From the NCBI RefSeq assembly GCF_965229915.1, contig NZ_CBDDJZ010000001.1, forward strand, positions 5,093,044-5,157,043: a DNA stretch of 64,000 nucleotides, given 5' to 3'. The stretch is from Marinoscillum sp965229915 (lineage in GTDB: Bacteria > Bacteroidota > Bacteroidia > Cytophagales > Cyclobacteriaceae). A model generated the notes under the pieces. The model did not search any database and was not told the origin of the DNA. It was given only the letters and a program-made list of their open reading frames with translations. Position numbers and translations under genes: made by a program. Below are positions 43,754 to 57,400 of the stretch, piece after piece; the first letter of the stretch is position 1; the number at the start of each line of letters is the position of its first letter.

Positions 43754-44100
43754 ACTTTTTAATTCGGCTATTGCTGTCGGCACTGGCAGTAGTTATAGCT
43801 TCCTATTTGCTGCCAGGAGTAGAGGTGGATGGATTTTTTGCTGCAATTATTATTGCTGTAGTACTGTCGCTACTCAATTTTGTGGTTAAACCAATTCTGG
43901 TAATTCTGACAATTCCTCTGACTGTAGTAACTCTGGGACTGTTCTTGTTGGTAATCAACGCATTGATCATCCTGATGGCCGATTCCATCATCCCTGGTTT
44001 TTATGTAGATGGTTTCTGGTGGGCTTTGCTCTTCAGTTTGGTCATGTCTTTAACCAATGCCTTGCTGATTGATTTGAGCGGAGGGAAGGAGAAAAGGTAG
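43750..44100 (+). CDS. Phage-holin-family-like small membrane protein
   Basis: This 116-residue protein consists of four membrane helices with short polar turns. FFAAIIIAVVLSLLNFVVKPI and LFLLVINALIILMADSIIPGF match the Pfam family called phage holin family 4, which in bacteria is mostly chromosomal and not linked to phage. No phage genes are nearby. It is translationally coupled to the DinB-like gene and ends this three-gene cluster. A role in membrane homeostasis is conjecture. Confidence 0.8.
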   Translation: MNFLIRLLLSALAVVIASYLLPGVEVDGFFAAIIIAVVLSLLNFVVKPILVILTIPLTVVTLGLFLLVINALIILMADSIIPGFYVDGFWWALLFSLVMSLTNALLIDLSGGKEKR

Positions 44101-44457
44101 TCGGTCTTTTGGTGAGTCGTTCTTTCGGTGAGTCGGTATTCGGTAGGTCGGGGACTGTAACAGTGACAGGTCAATAGTGATTGGTGATCAGTATTTTGTT
44201 GATTTCATTATAAGTGATCTGTTTAGGACGAGTCATTAAGGTCTTATCAGTCAGAATTTGAGACTCAGCGAGCATTTAGGTATCTGCCGTGAGCAACTCG
44301 AACTTGTTAGGAAACCACGAAAATTCCGCTGGACGTTTATGACTCTTGGGGTAGCATTTATGACTAGTGGGCAATTGTTGCCCCAAAGTGTAACCAGGAC
44401 TCGACTGAAATTCTATAAATAATAGTCAGAAACCTGTATTGATTTGTCAAATGCGGA
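44101..44457. other. 357-base intergenic region with a short degenerate tandem repeat
   Basis: I see no gene here. Three imperfect copies of a 15-16 base unit (GGTGAGTCG, GGTGAGTCG, GGTAGGTCG cores) lie at 44111-44156 just after the holin-like gene. The rest is AT-rich, with no clear terminator, tRNA or promoter. It separates the plus-strand cluster from the minus-strand SprF/adhesin pair. Confidence 0.6.
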
Positions 44458-45384
44458 TTAGAAGTACACCGGACACTCAGGATCTTTCTTGTAGTTTCTA
44501 AGCTTGATGCGGTAGTTGAGTAAGATCTCGTGAGAACCACTTGTTTCGGTAGTGATTTCACTGGCATTGGCATCATAGGCATAACCCACTCTGAAGTTTT
44601 CATTGAGGATGATCTGGCCAATGAAGGTAATATCTTTTGAGTTTCGGTAGCTGATACCCGCATAGGCTATCTGATCAAAAATGACCATGCCTGTAATGTC
44701 ATAAGCAAATCGGTTAGACTCCTGAGCTCTTAGTAGGATAGAAGGACTCAGTTTGATTAGATCATTTATCGGAAAAATCACACCACCAGTGATGTAGTAA
44801 TACCGACTTTCTCTTGAGTCGGCTGCTATACCATCAGCCTCATCTACAAGCAAAGTCTTGTTTTCTAAAATATAAGGAACGGAGAACCCTGCATACATGT
44901 GTGGATTAGCAAAGTAAATCCCGGTACCGAAGTTTGGGGTCATCCGGTTGTTAACGCCGGATAGTAACTGGTCATCCTGATCAAATACTGTTAATTCTGT
45001 AAAGTCTTGTTGGCGACTGTCAAATCCTCCTTGCAAACCCATCGCCAATATTCCAAAGCCAGTTTTGATTTTGTAGGCATAGCTACCATACACCGACACC
45101 GTTTCTGTTATTCCAATTTGATCACGGGTAGCCTGTAAGCCTACTCCAACTCTATTGGAATTAAATGAAGAATGTGCGGTGAATGCCTGAAATACAGGCG
45201 CGCCTTCAATGTTGATCCACTGCTCCCGATGCACTGCTATAACTGATAGTAAGTTTAGGCTTCCTGCATAGGCAGGGTTGGTCAATAAACCATTGAATGG
45301 ATAAGTAGATGTTAATGGTCTCAGCTGGGCTGAGGCCATTAACACTGTACCTATCAAGGATATCGTCAATAAGAATTTTTTCAT
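44458..45384 (-). CDS. Type IX secretion PorP/SprF family outer-membrane protein
   Basis: This 308-residue protein has a signal peptide (MKKFLLTISLIGTVLMASA) and the PorP/SprF family beta-barrel. LTNPAYAGSLNLLSVIAVHREQW near the N terminus and RVGVGLQATRDQIG are typical. Family members pair with giant type B adhesins and anchor or move them at the surface. It starts 18 bases after the adhesin stop, on the same strand, exactly like sprF after sprB in Flavobacterium johnsoniae. It is the only such gene in the window, so it is the likely partner of the adhesin. Confidence 0.9.
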   Translation of the reverse strand: MKKFLLTISLIGTVLMASAQLRPLTSTYPFNGLLTNPAYAGSLNLLSVIAVHREQWINIEGAPVFQAFTAHSSFNSNRVGVGLQATRDQIGITETVSVYGSYAYKIKTGFGILAMGLQGGFDSRQQDFTELTVFDQDDQLLSGVNNRMTPNFGTGIYFANPHMYAGFSVPYILENKTLLVDEADGIAADSRESRYYYITGGVIFPINDLIKLSPSILLRAQESNRFAYDITGMVIFDQIAYAGISYRNSKDITFIGQIILNENFRVGYAYDANASEITTETSGSHEILLNYRIKLRNYKKDPECPVYF

Positions 45385-45402
45385 AACCTGTTCTTATGCA
45401 AA

Positions 45403-48400
45403 TTAACGAACTAACTCCAAAAATCCTTGGATCTTCTCTGACCCATCGTTTTTATCAATAAAGTAGAAGTAAGTTCCAACCGGAAGTTTAAGTCCGTTTC
45501 TTCCCACATTGGATGTTCCGTCAAACCTCACATCAATGTTGTCGTATTGATCTGCTTCATAAACTAACGATCCATCTCTATTGTAGATTGTTACCGTATT
45601 GTTCGGGAAGTAATCGATACAGTCTATGATGAAGTAGTCGTTTCGTCCATCACCATTGGCGGAGACACCATTGTATATTTTCAGTGAAGCGTCGATCACA
45701 AACTCTCTGGTGTACTCACAGCCATTATTTGGTGTGAAAGTTACACTCCAGTTTCCTGGTTCAGCATTGGTCAATGATCGATCACCTTCCACAACCACAC
45801 CATTTGGTCCGTTCCATTGGATGGCCTGAATGTTGTTGTTTTCTGTGAAGATGATGCTCGCTTTTCCACTAAACAAGTTGGTAGCTCCGTCCTCAGATCT
45901 CAAGCAAATTGAACCAGTGGTAGCAATTTCAAACTCAGGATCTACTATGTCATTCAAGATAGTAATACGCTTGGTTGGAGACTCACATCCTGTGGACAAG
46001 TTAGTAGCTTTCACCAGGTAACTGATCGAATCCAGTTCGCTGATATCACTACCAGTAAACACAATGGTAGTCGGGTCATTTTCATCATACCAGTCAAACT
46101 GATATCCTTCAGATTCCCCATTCACTCTGGCAATTGCGCGTCCATCAGGGAATGAACAGTTGGTTCTGTGCTGCAGGATCGTGATTGATGGTGCTGCTGG
46201 TAGTACCGTTGCATCTTCCATTACGAATTGAGACAATCCTCGACATCCCGTAACCTGATCTGTCGCCACCACTGAGTAAACTCCTACAGCTAAGCTATCG
46301 GCTGAAGTACCAGTAGCGATAGGTGTAGCCGTAGTGTCAGTACCTAGATACCATTCAAACTCATAGCGGAATAGCTCCTTCTCAGTGAATCCGATGGCAG
46401 CTCGGCCGTTTGGCTGAGTCGGGTAGCAGATGGTCATGTTGTTGACAATATCCACTCTGAAGTCCGGTTCATCTCTAATGTCACGAACAGTAGCTTTAAG
46501 TACTTCTGAAGTACAGAATAAGTCAGTTCCATCCACTACGTAAAGGGTGTAGTCTCCAGCTTCCAGACCTGTGTAAAGAGATCCAATAAAATCAGCTTGG
46601 GTTGGATCTACAGTTCCTCCAGTCAAGTCGCCGTTGAACCAGTAGAATTGATATCCAGAAAGGGCTTTGCCATCAGGTATATTGATTACTGTTGCTGCCA
46701 GTTGACCATTCGGATCTGTACAGTTGCTGTTTCCTTCAGAAGAAATTGAGATCTGTAATGGATCTGGATAATCATCAATCATGGTATAGCTCTCCTCTCT
46801 GGTACAGCCTGTTGCCAGGTTGGTTACTGTGACCGTATATACACCTGCTGCCAAACTGTCTACTGTGAAGTTGTTAGCTTCCACGATGTTGCCATTCTCA
46901 TCTCTCCACTCGAAGCTGTACGCTGTGGTATCCTGTGAACCATTGGTTGCTGATACTGTAAAAGTACCATTAGGATTGGCTGGATCACAGTTCCCCTGTA
47001 GGGTAAAGTCCTCCAATGCAACTCTTGGTTTCACCGAGTTATCCTCAATAGTCACCTGCACCACATTTGAAACGCATCCGGTGCTTACTTGTGTGGCCTG
47101 TACATAGTAGTCACCTTCCGCTACATCATACGAAGGCGTAGCGCTTGCAGAAAGGATTGGGCTCGCTCCGTCCTGAATAGGAGTAGGAGTTCCTTCTGTA
47201 GGATCTGCATCGTAGAAGGCGAAGGTGAATTCTGATAAAGGACCATTGCTCATTTGAGTCACCTCAAACACTCCATTGGACGGCACACAAGTGGTAATAT
47301 GCGTGGTGTCGAAGCTTGCGATTAATGGTGAAGCTGAACGATTAGGTAATTCGAAATCTGCTGAAGTAACACATCCGCTAGGAGTGTGCTCTACAGATAC
47401 GCTATAGGTATCAGCAAATACATTGCTCAGAGTATCATTGGTGCTTACCACGTCTCCATTTGAATTGGTCCAGGTGAAGCTATAGTCTGAGCTAGGATCA
47501 GATAAGTTATCCGCTACTGCTCTCAGCGTACCATTTGGTGTAGCTGAAGACGAGCAGGTAGAGTCCGCCTCAATCTGAACGATCTGCAGCACAGGGTTCA
47601 GAGGATTGTCCACGATGTTGAAGCTGAATGGTTCCGAATCACAGTTAGAATCAGATATTCTGGACACAATCACCGAGTAAGGACTATCTGACTCTTCCAA
47701 ACCTTCAATTTCAAATGGAGTAGAAGTATCTGTGTCCGTTACAATATTATTGTTTACATCCGTCAACACGATCTCATAATTGGCTCTGAAAGTAGCCGAG
47801 TCGGTAGAGTCTGCCAATACCAGAGCGGTACCATTGTATTCGATCTCAAGTAGTACAAAAGAACCATTTGGTGCGTCACAGTAAGTGTTGTTATTCACCT
47901 CTGTATCCGTGATGATCGGCAATACAGGGTTATTGTTCACATTGATCGTTTGTGTGCTAACACAACCCGTATTGTTCGTTGCATCATTGTTGGTGATTTC
48001 TACGGTGTAGTTTCCATCAACTAAACCACTAATGATGTAGTCGTTATCCGTTACCCCTGGGTAAGCCACACTTACACTGTCTCCAGAGGTGTTGTTACCA
48101 ACATACCATTGATAGGTATAATTTCCAGAGGAAGGAGTTGCTCCATCAATTTCCAGGATTTCAATGCTTCCTTGAGCTACCGTACCGCCAGAGCAATTCG
48201 CATTAGGAACTACAGTTACCTCACCGATTTCAGGAGTTTGACTATCATCGAGGATTTCTACTGCAAACGAAGTAGCTGCACACCCTGTAGAGTCATTCTC
48301 AACGGTAATGGTGTAGGTATCAGGAGATAGACCTGTCAATGTAAATGAACTACCAGATGGTGTTGGGCTATAAGGAGATGCATTTCCATTGATCGTGTTT

Positions 48401-51400
48401 GTTCCGTCAGACGCTGTGATCGTCCAGTTGTAATCTCCCAGTTCTGTTTGTGCTACACCGTCTATGGTAATGTTGCTGGCATTGATCACTATCTCCCCAT
48501 TACCAGGAGTGTTACAAATGGTATTGTGAGTGATTTGTGACGTAGGGATATTCATCACAGGGAATGCCTGATCTAGAATGATCTCAAACGTACGCTGAAC
48601 TGAACATCCACCATTTGGAGCCGTGCCATCGTTTTTGGTTGCTACCAAGGTGTATGTACCTGCCTGTAAGTCCTCTAGTTCGGTGAAATCACCATTAGCA
48701 ATTGCTGTACCTCTGGTTCCTCCGTCAGTTGGGAAGATCTGGTTGGTAGTAGTACTACCTCTATACCAGGTGAGCGTGTAATCACCCATTGTAGCTGGAG
48801 AACCTGCTTCGAAGATGCTCACGTCGATAGTTCCATTGCCAGAATTTCCTGCATCATCACAGAAAGTAGAGGCTGTTTTGGCATCCAATGTGATTGTTGG
48901 ATTAACTGGTAGGTCTTCGATTACGATTTCTATGTCTGTCTCAGTAGTACAGCCAGTTACTGAACTGGTAGCGCTAGCTGAGTAAGTACCGGCATCCAGA
49001 TTCTCGATACGGTTACCAGTTCCACCGGATAATCCATTAGTTACTGAAACTGATCCAGGTAAAGCAGCTCCATCTTTTTCCCATGTGAACGTGTAGTCAC
49101 TAATCGGGTAGAGGCTATCATCACCATCCACTTGCACACTGGTGATTTCGATGTAACCATTTGGACTAGAGCAGTTGTAATTGTCATCAAAGTCCACATC
49201 AGTTGTTTCATCGATAGTGTAGGTAGGTTCTGTTGTGTCGATAATGAATGTGACGATACGTTCACAACCCTGATAAGGTGTTCCATTCTTGGTCACTTTA
49301 ACTGTGTAGTCGCCTTCGCTTAGGCTGTCAAGAGTCAGAATAGAACCACTGATTTGAGCTGTTCCAGCATTTGTGCCAGCTGGATCTCCAGCACTGTTGG
49401 CAATGAAGTCATTGCTCGCAGGTGTGCCAGCAGAGCTTCCTCTATACCATTCGATGGTATAATTAGCAGCAGCTGCTGCTGAGGTCGTTGTGCTAGTCTC
49501 TCTGATTTGAATGGTCATCGAACCGTCACCAGTTGTTCCTGAAGTGCCATTACACATGGTATTGTCGACCAGGGTAGTAGCAACAACCACTGGTTGTTGT
49601 GATTGGTCTTGTATTACAAATCGGACAAAGTCATCTGAACTCATCACACAACCGGTGCTATCGGTATTTTGGATTCCCACGTAGTAGGTACCAGCCGGCA
49701 GTCCAGCGATATCATTTGCACCAGCCGCACCATTAGCAGCAGAAGGGAATGCTACATCAGGGAAAGAAGCACCATTGGCGATCAGCGTTGTCTTATCGTC
49801 TTCATACCATGTGAACGTGTAGTCAGTGATGGCATAGTCACCACCAGAGATAGAGGTAGAAGTACCACCAGGTCTAGTTTCAGTGATATCAAGGATTTCG
49901 AACCCACCATTCACCGGATCACAGTCATCGACGTGGGTGATGTTAAAGTCAGCACCTACGGTGTTACCTACCGATATGGTAGAGTTAAACTGAGTGATTG
50001 TTACAGACTGAAGTGCACTTTCACAATCGATACCCGGGTTGGTATTGTCGATGATCTGTAGGTAGTAAGTACCGTTTGGCAGCCCATCAACGATGTTGAC
50101 ACCAGCTTGTCCGTTGGCCGTGTTACCAGAGGCTCCACTACCAGAGAAAGAGATGTTTACCAGATCCGGGTCATCACCAGCATCCAGCAGGTCGGTACCA
50201 GCCGCATCGAAGTACCAGTTGAAGGTATAGTCATCCACGTCAGTTGACCCGTTGGTTACTGTAGCAGTAGCCTGCCCAGTAGCTGTGTAGTTGACAGCAT
50301 CACAAGTGATGTCCTGCTCGGTGGCCGTGATATTGAAGTTAGGATTGACTCTATTGTCATCGATGGTGAACTCTACAAAGTCATCTGAACTCATCACACA
50401 ACCGGTGCTATCGGTATTTTGGATTCCCACGTAGTAGGTACCAGCCGGCAGTCCAGCGATATCATTTGCACCAGCCGCACCATTAGCAGCAGAAGGGAAT
50501 GCTACATCAGGGAAAGAAGCACCATTGGCGATCAGCGTTGTCTTATCGTCTTCATACCATGTGAACGTGTAGTCAGTGATGGCATAGTCACCACCAGAGA
50601 TAGAGGTAGAAGTACCACCAGGTCTAGTTTCAGTGATATCAAGGATTTCGAACCCACCATTCACCGGATCACAGTCATCGACGTGGGTGATGTTAAAGTC
50701 AGCACCTACGGTGTTACCTACCGATATGGTAGAGTTAAACTGAGTGATTGTTACAGACTGAAGTGCACTTTCACAATCGATACCCGGGTTGGTATTGTCG
50801 ATGATCTGTAGGTAGTAAGTACCGTTTGGCAGCCCATCAACGATGTTGACACCAGCTTGTCCGTTGGCCGTGTTACCAGAGGCTCCACTACCAGAGAAAG
50901 AGATGTTTACCAGATCCGGGTCATCACCAGCATCCAGCAGGTCGGTACCAGCCGCATCGAAGTACCAGTTGAAGGTATAGTCATCCACGTCAGTTGACCC
51001 GTTGGTTACTGTAGCAGTAGCCTGCCCAGTAGCTGTGTAGTTGACAGCATCACAAGTGATGTCCTGCTCGGTGGCCGTGATATTGAAGTTAGGATTGACT
51101 CTATTGTCATCAATGGTGAACTCTACAAAGTCATCTGAACTCATCACACAACCGGTGCTATCGGTATTTTGGATTCCCACGTAGTAGGTACCAGCCGGCA
51201 GTCCAGCGATATCATTTGCACCAGCCGCACCATTAGCAGCAGAAGGGAATGCTACATCAGGGAAAGAAGCACCATTGGCGATCAGCGTTGTCTTATCGTC
51301 TTCATACCATGTGAACGTGTAGTCAGTGATGGCATAGTCACCACCAGAGATAGAGGTAGAAGTACCACCAGGTCTAGTTTCAGTGATATCAAGGATTTCG

Positions 51401-54400
51401 AACCCACCATTCACCGGATCACAGTCATCGACGTGGGTGATGTTAAAGTCAGCACCTACGGTGTTACCTACCGATATGGTAGAGTTAAACTGAGTGATTG
51501 TTACAGACTGAAGTGCACTTTCACAATCGATACCCGGGTTGGTATTGTCGATGATCTGTAGGTAGTAAGTACCGTTTGGCAGCCCATCAACGATGTTGAC
51601 ACCAGCTTGTCCGTTGGCCGTGTTACCAGAGGCTCCACTACCAGAGAAAGAGATGTTTACCAGATCCGGGTCATCACCAGCATCCAGCAGGTCGGTACCA
51701 GCCGCATCGAAGTACCAGTTGAAGGTATAGTCATCCACGTCAGTTGACCCGTTGGTCACTGTAGCAGTAGCCTGCCCAGTAGCTGTGTAGTTGACAGCAT
51801 CACAAGTGATGTCCTGCTCGGTGGCCGTGATATTGAAGTTAGGATTGACTCTATTGTCATCGATGGTGAACTCTACAAAGTCATCTGAACTCATCACACA
51901 ACCGGTGCTATCGGTATTTTGGATTCCCACGTAGTAGGTACCAGCCGGCAGTCCAGCGATATCATTTGCACCAGCCGCACCATTAGCAGCAGAAGGGAAT
52001 GCTACATCAGGGAAAGAAGCACCATTGGCGATCAGCGTTGTCTTATCGTCTTCATACCATGTGAACGTGTAGTCAGTGATGGCATAGTCACCACCAGAGA
52101 TAGAGGTAGAAGTACCACCAGGTCTAGTTTCAGTGATATCAAGGATTTCGAACCCACCATTCACCGGATCACAGTCATCGACGTGGGTGATGTTAAAGTC
52201 AGCACCTACGGTGTTACCTACCGATATGGTAGAGTTAAACTGAGTGATTGTTACAGACTGAAGTGCACTTTCACAATCGATACCCGGGTTGGTATTGTCG
52301 ATGATCTGTAGGTAGTAAGTACCGTTTGGCAGCCCATCAACGATGTTGACACCAGCTTGTCCGTTGGCCGTGTTACCAGAGGCTCCACTACCAGAGAAAG
52401 AGATGTTTACCAGATCCGGGTCATCACCAGCATCCAGCAGGTCGGTACCAGCCGCATCGAAGTACCAGTTGAAGGTATAGTCATCCACGTCAGTTGACCC
52501 GTTGGTTACTGTAGCAGTAGCCTGCCCAGTAGCTGTGTAGTTGACAGCATCACAAGTGATATCCTGCTCGGTGGCCGTGATATTGAAGTTAGGATTGACT
52601 CTATTGTCATCGATGGTGAACTCTACAAAGTCATCTGAACTCATCACACAACCGGTGCTATCGGTATTTTGGATTCCCACGTAGTAGGTACCAGCCGGCA
52701 GTCCAGCGATATCATTTGCACCAGCCGCACCATTAGCAGCAGAAGGGAATGCTACATCAGGGAAAGAAGCACCATTGGCGATCAGCGTTGTCTTATCGTC
52801 TTCATACCATGTGAACGTGTAGTCAGTGATGGCATAGTCACCACCAGAGATAGAGGTAGAAGTACCACCAGGTCTAGTTTCAGTGATATCAAGGATTTCG
52901 AACCCACCATTCACCGGATCACAGTCATCGACGTGGGTGATGTTAAAGTCAGCACCTACGGTGTTACCTACCGATATGGTAGAGTTAAACTGAGTGATTG
53001 TTACAGACTGAAGTGCACTTTCACAATCGATACCCGGGTTGGTATTGTCGATGATCTGTAGGTAGTAAGTACCGTTTGGCAGCCCATCAACGATGTTGAC
53101 ACCAGCTTGTCCGTTGGCCGTGTTACCAGAGGCTCCACTACCAGAGAAAGAGATGTTTACCAGATCCGGGTCATCACCAGCATCCAGCAGGTCGGTACCA
53201 GCCGCATCGAAGTACCAGTTGAAGGTATAGTCATCCACGTCAGTTGACCCGTTGGTTACTGTAGCAGTAGCCTGCCCAGTAGCTGTGTAGTTGACAGCAT
53301 CACAAGTGATGTCCTGCTCGGTGGCCGTGATATTGAAGTTAGGATTGACTCTATTGTCATCGATGGTGAACTCTACAAAGTCATCTGAACTCATCACACA
53401 ACCGGTGCTATCGGTATTTTGGATTCCCACGTAGTAGGTACCAGCCGGCAGTCCAGCGATATCATTTGCACCAGCCGCACCATTAGCAGCAGAAGGGAAT
53501 GCTACATCAGGGAAAGAAGCACCATTGGCGATCAGCGTTGTCTTATCGTCTTCATACCATGTGAACGTGTAGTCAGTGATGGCATAGTCACCACCAGAGA
53601 TAGAGGTAGAAGTACCACCAGGTCTAGTTTCAGTGATATCAAGGATTTCGAACCCACCATTCACCGGATCACAGTCATCGACGTGGGTGATGTTAAAGTC
53701 AGCACCTACGGTGTTACCTACCGATATGGTAGAGTTAAACTGAGTGATTGTTACAGACTGAAGTGCACTTTCACAATCGATACCCGGGTTGGTATTGTCG
53801 ATGATCTGTAGGTAGTAAGTACCGTTTGGCAGCCCATCAACGATGTTGACACCAGCTTGTCCGTTGGCCGTGTTACCAGAGGCTCCACTACCAGAGAAAG
53901 AGATGTTTACCAGATCCGGGTCATCACCAGCATCCAGCAGGTCGGTACCAGCCGCATCGAAGTACCAGTTGAAGGTATAGTCATCCACGTCAGTTGACCC
54001 GTTGGTCACTGTCGCAGTAGCCTGCCCAGTAGCTGTGTAGTTGACAGCATCACAAGTGATATCCTGCTCGGTGGCCGTGATATTGAAGTTAGGATTGACT
54101 CTATTGTCATCGATGGTGAACTCTACAAAGTCATCTGAACTCATCACACAACCGGTGCTATCGGTATTTTGGATTCCCACGTAGTAGGTACCAGCCGGCA
54201 GTCCAGCGATATCATTTGCACCAGCCGCACCATTAGCAGCAGAAGGGAATGCTACATCAGGGAAAGAAGCACCATTGGCGATCAGCGTTGTCTTATCGTC
54301 TTCATACCATGTGAACGTGTAGTCAGTGATGGCATAGTCACCACCAGAGATAGAGGTAGAAGTACCACCAGGTCTAGTTTCAGTGATATCAAGGATTTCG

Positions 54401-57400
54401 AACCCACCATTCACCGGATCACAGTCATCGACGTGGGTGATGTTAAAGTCAGCACCTACGGTGTTACCTACCGATATGGTAGAGTTAAACTGAGTGATTG
54501 TTACAGACTGAAGTGCACTTTCACAATCGATACCCGGGTTGGTATTGTCGATGATCTGTAGGTAGTAAGTACCGTTTGGCAGCCCATCAACGATGTTGAC
54601 ACCAGCTTGTCCGTTGGCCGTGTTACCAGAGGCTCCACTACCAGAGAAAGAGATGTTTACCAGATCCGGGTCATCACCAGCATCCAGCAGGTCGGTACCA
54701 GCCGCATCGAAGTACCAGTTGAAGGTATAGTCATCCACGTCAGTTGACCCGTTGGTTACTGTAGCAGTAGCCTGCCCAGTAGCTGTGTAGTTGACAGCAT
54801 CACAAGTGATATCCTGCTCGGTGGCCGTGATATTGAAGTTAGGATTGACTCTATTGTCATCGATGGTGAACTCTACAAAGTCATCTGAACTCATCACACA
54901 ACCGGTGCTATCGGTATTTTGGATTCCCACGTAGTAGGTACCAGCCGGCAGTCCAGCGATATCATTTGCACCAGCCGCACCATTAGCAGCAGAAGGGAAT
55001 GCTACATCAGGGAAAGAAGCACCATTGGCGATCAGCGTTGTCTTATCGTCTTCATACCATGTGAACGTGTAGTCAGTGATGGCATAGTCACCACCAGAGA
55101 TAGAGGTAGAAGTACCACCAGGTCTAGTTTCAGTGATATCAAGGATTTCGAACCCACCATTCACCGGATCACAGTCATCGACGTGGGTGATGTTAAAGTC
55201 AGCACCTACGGTGTTACCTACCGATATGGTAGAGTTAAACTGAGTGATTGTTACAGACTGAAGTGCACTTTCACAATCGATACCCGGGTTGGTATTGTCG
55301 ATGATCTGTAGGTAGTAAGTACCGTTTGGCAGCCCATCAACGATGTTGACACCAGCTTGTCCGTTGGCCGTGTTACCAGAGGCTCCACTACCAGAGAAAG
55401 AGATGTTTACCAGATCCGGGTCATCACCAGCATCCAGCAGGTCGGTACCAGCCGCATCGAAGTACCAGTTGAAGGTATAGTCATCCACGTCAGTTGACCC
55501 GTTGGTCACTGTAGCAGTAGCCTGCCCAGTAGCTGTGTAGTTGACAGCATCACAAGTGATGTCCTGCTCGGTGGCCGTGATATTGAAGTTAGGATTGACT
55601 CTATTGTCATCAATGGTGAACTCTACAAAGTCATCTGAACTCATCACACAACCGGTGCTATCGGTATTTTGGATTCCCACGTAGTAGGTACCAGCCGGCA
55701 GTCCAGCGATATCATTTGCACCAGCCGCACCATTAGCAGCAGAAGGGAATGCTACATCAGGGAAAGAAGCACCATTGGCGATCAGCGTTGTCTTATCGTC
55801 TTCATACCATGTGAACGTGTAGTCAGTGATGGCATAGTCACCACCAGAGATAGAGGTAGAAGTACCACCAGGTCTAGTTTCAGTGATATCAAGGATTTCG
55901 AACCCACCATTCACCGGATCACAGTCATCGACGTGGGTGATGTTAAAGTCAGCACCTACGGTGTTACCTACCGATATGGTAGAGTTAAACTGAGTGATTG
56001 TTACAGACTGAAGTGCACTTTCACAATCGATACCCGGGTTGGTATTGTCGATGATCTGTAGGTAGTAAGTACCGTTTGGCAGCCCATCAACGATGTTGAC
56101 ACCAGCTTGTCCGTTGGCCGTGTTACCAGAGGCTCCACTACCAGAGAAAGAGATGTTTACCAGATCCGGGTCATCACCAGCATCCAGCAGGTCGGTACCA
56201 GCCGCATCGAAGTACCAGTTGAAGGTATAGTCATCCACGTCAGTTGACCCGTTGGTCACTGTCGCAGTAGCCTGCCCAGTAGCTGTGTAGTTGACAGCAT
56301 CACAAGTGATATCCTGCTCGGTGGCCGTGATATTGAAGTTAGGATTGACTCTATTGTCATCGATGGTGAACTCTACAAAGTCATCTGAACTCATCACACA
56401 ACCGGTGCTATCGGTATTTTGGATTCCCACGTAGTAGGTACCAGCCGGCAGTCCAGCGATATCATTTGCACCAGCCGCACCATTAGCAGCAGAAGGGAAT
56501 GCTACATCAGGGAAAGAAGCACCATTGGCGATCAGCGTTGTCTTATCGTCTTCATACCATGTGAACGTGTAGTCAGTGATGGCATAGTCACCACCAGAGA
56601 TAGAGGTAGAAGTACCACCAGGTCTAGTTTCAGTGATATCAAGGATTTCGAACCCACCATTCACCGGATCACAGTCATCGACGTGGGTGATGTTAAAGTC
56701 AGCACCTACGGTGTTACCTACCGATATGGTAGAGTTAAACTGAGTGATTGTTACAGACTGAAGTGCACTTTCACAATCGATACCCGGGTTGGTATTGTCG
56801 ATGATCTGTAGGTAGTAAGTACCGTTTGGCAGCCCATCAACGATGTTGACACCAGCTTGTCCGTTGGCCGTGTTACCAGAGGCTCCACTACCAGAGAAAG
56901 AGATGTTTACCAGATCCGGGTCATCACCAGCATCCAGCAGGTCGGTACCAGCCGCATCGAAGTACCAGTTGAAGGTATAGTCATCCACGTCAGTTGACCC
57001 GTTGGTTACTGTAGCAGTAGCCTGCCCAGTAGCTGTGTAGTTGACAGCATCACAAGTGATATCCTGCTCGGTGGCCGTGATATTGAAGTTAGGGATAATT
57101 CGTTCATCCTCAACTTCAACTTCGAAGAAATTAAGGGTGGTTGGACAACCAGAACCAGCTAAATCATCGATGGTTATGTAATATGTTCCATTTTCAAGAC
57201 CCACAAAATGATTGTCACCCGCACTTCCAGAATTATTTATCGAGCTGCCAAGAGAAGTTGTAGCGCTTACACCACTGCCATTGTTGAATGCTTCTGAATC
57301 ATTTATAGTTCCACTCGTGAAGGATGCAACTAATGCATCCGCATTATTATCAGAAATAACTGTAGCAGACCCAGTGGGAAAAGTAAGTACATCTCCAGTT

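Noticed and set aside
43750..44100. Prophage remnant, because of the holin-like gene
   Set aside because: No phage structural, integrase or lysis genes lie nearby, and this family is widely chromosomal.
49669..56811. Ten identical plus-strand open frames of 130 codons, one per 750-bp unit
   Set aside because: They recur at exactly the period of the repeat and lie antisense to the adhesin. Their predicted proteins look like random translation with no start context, so they are shadows of the repeated sequence.
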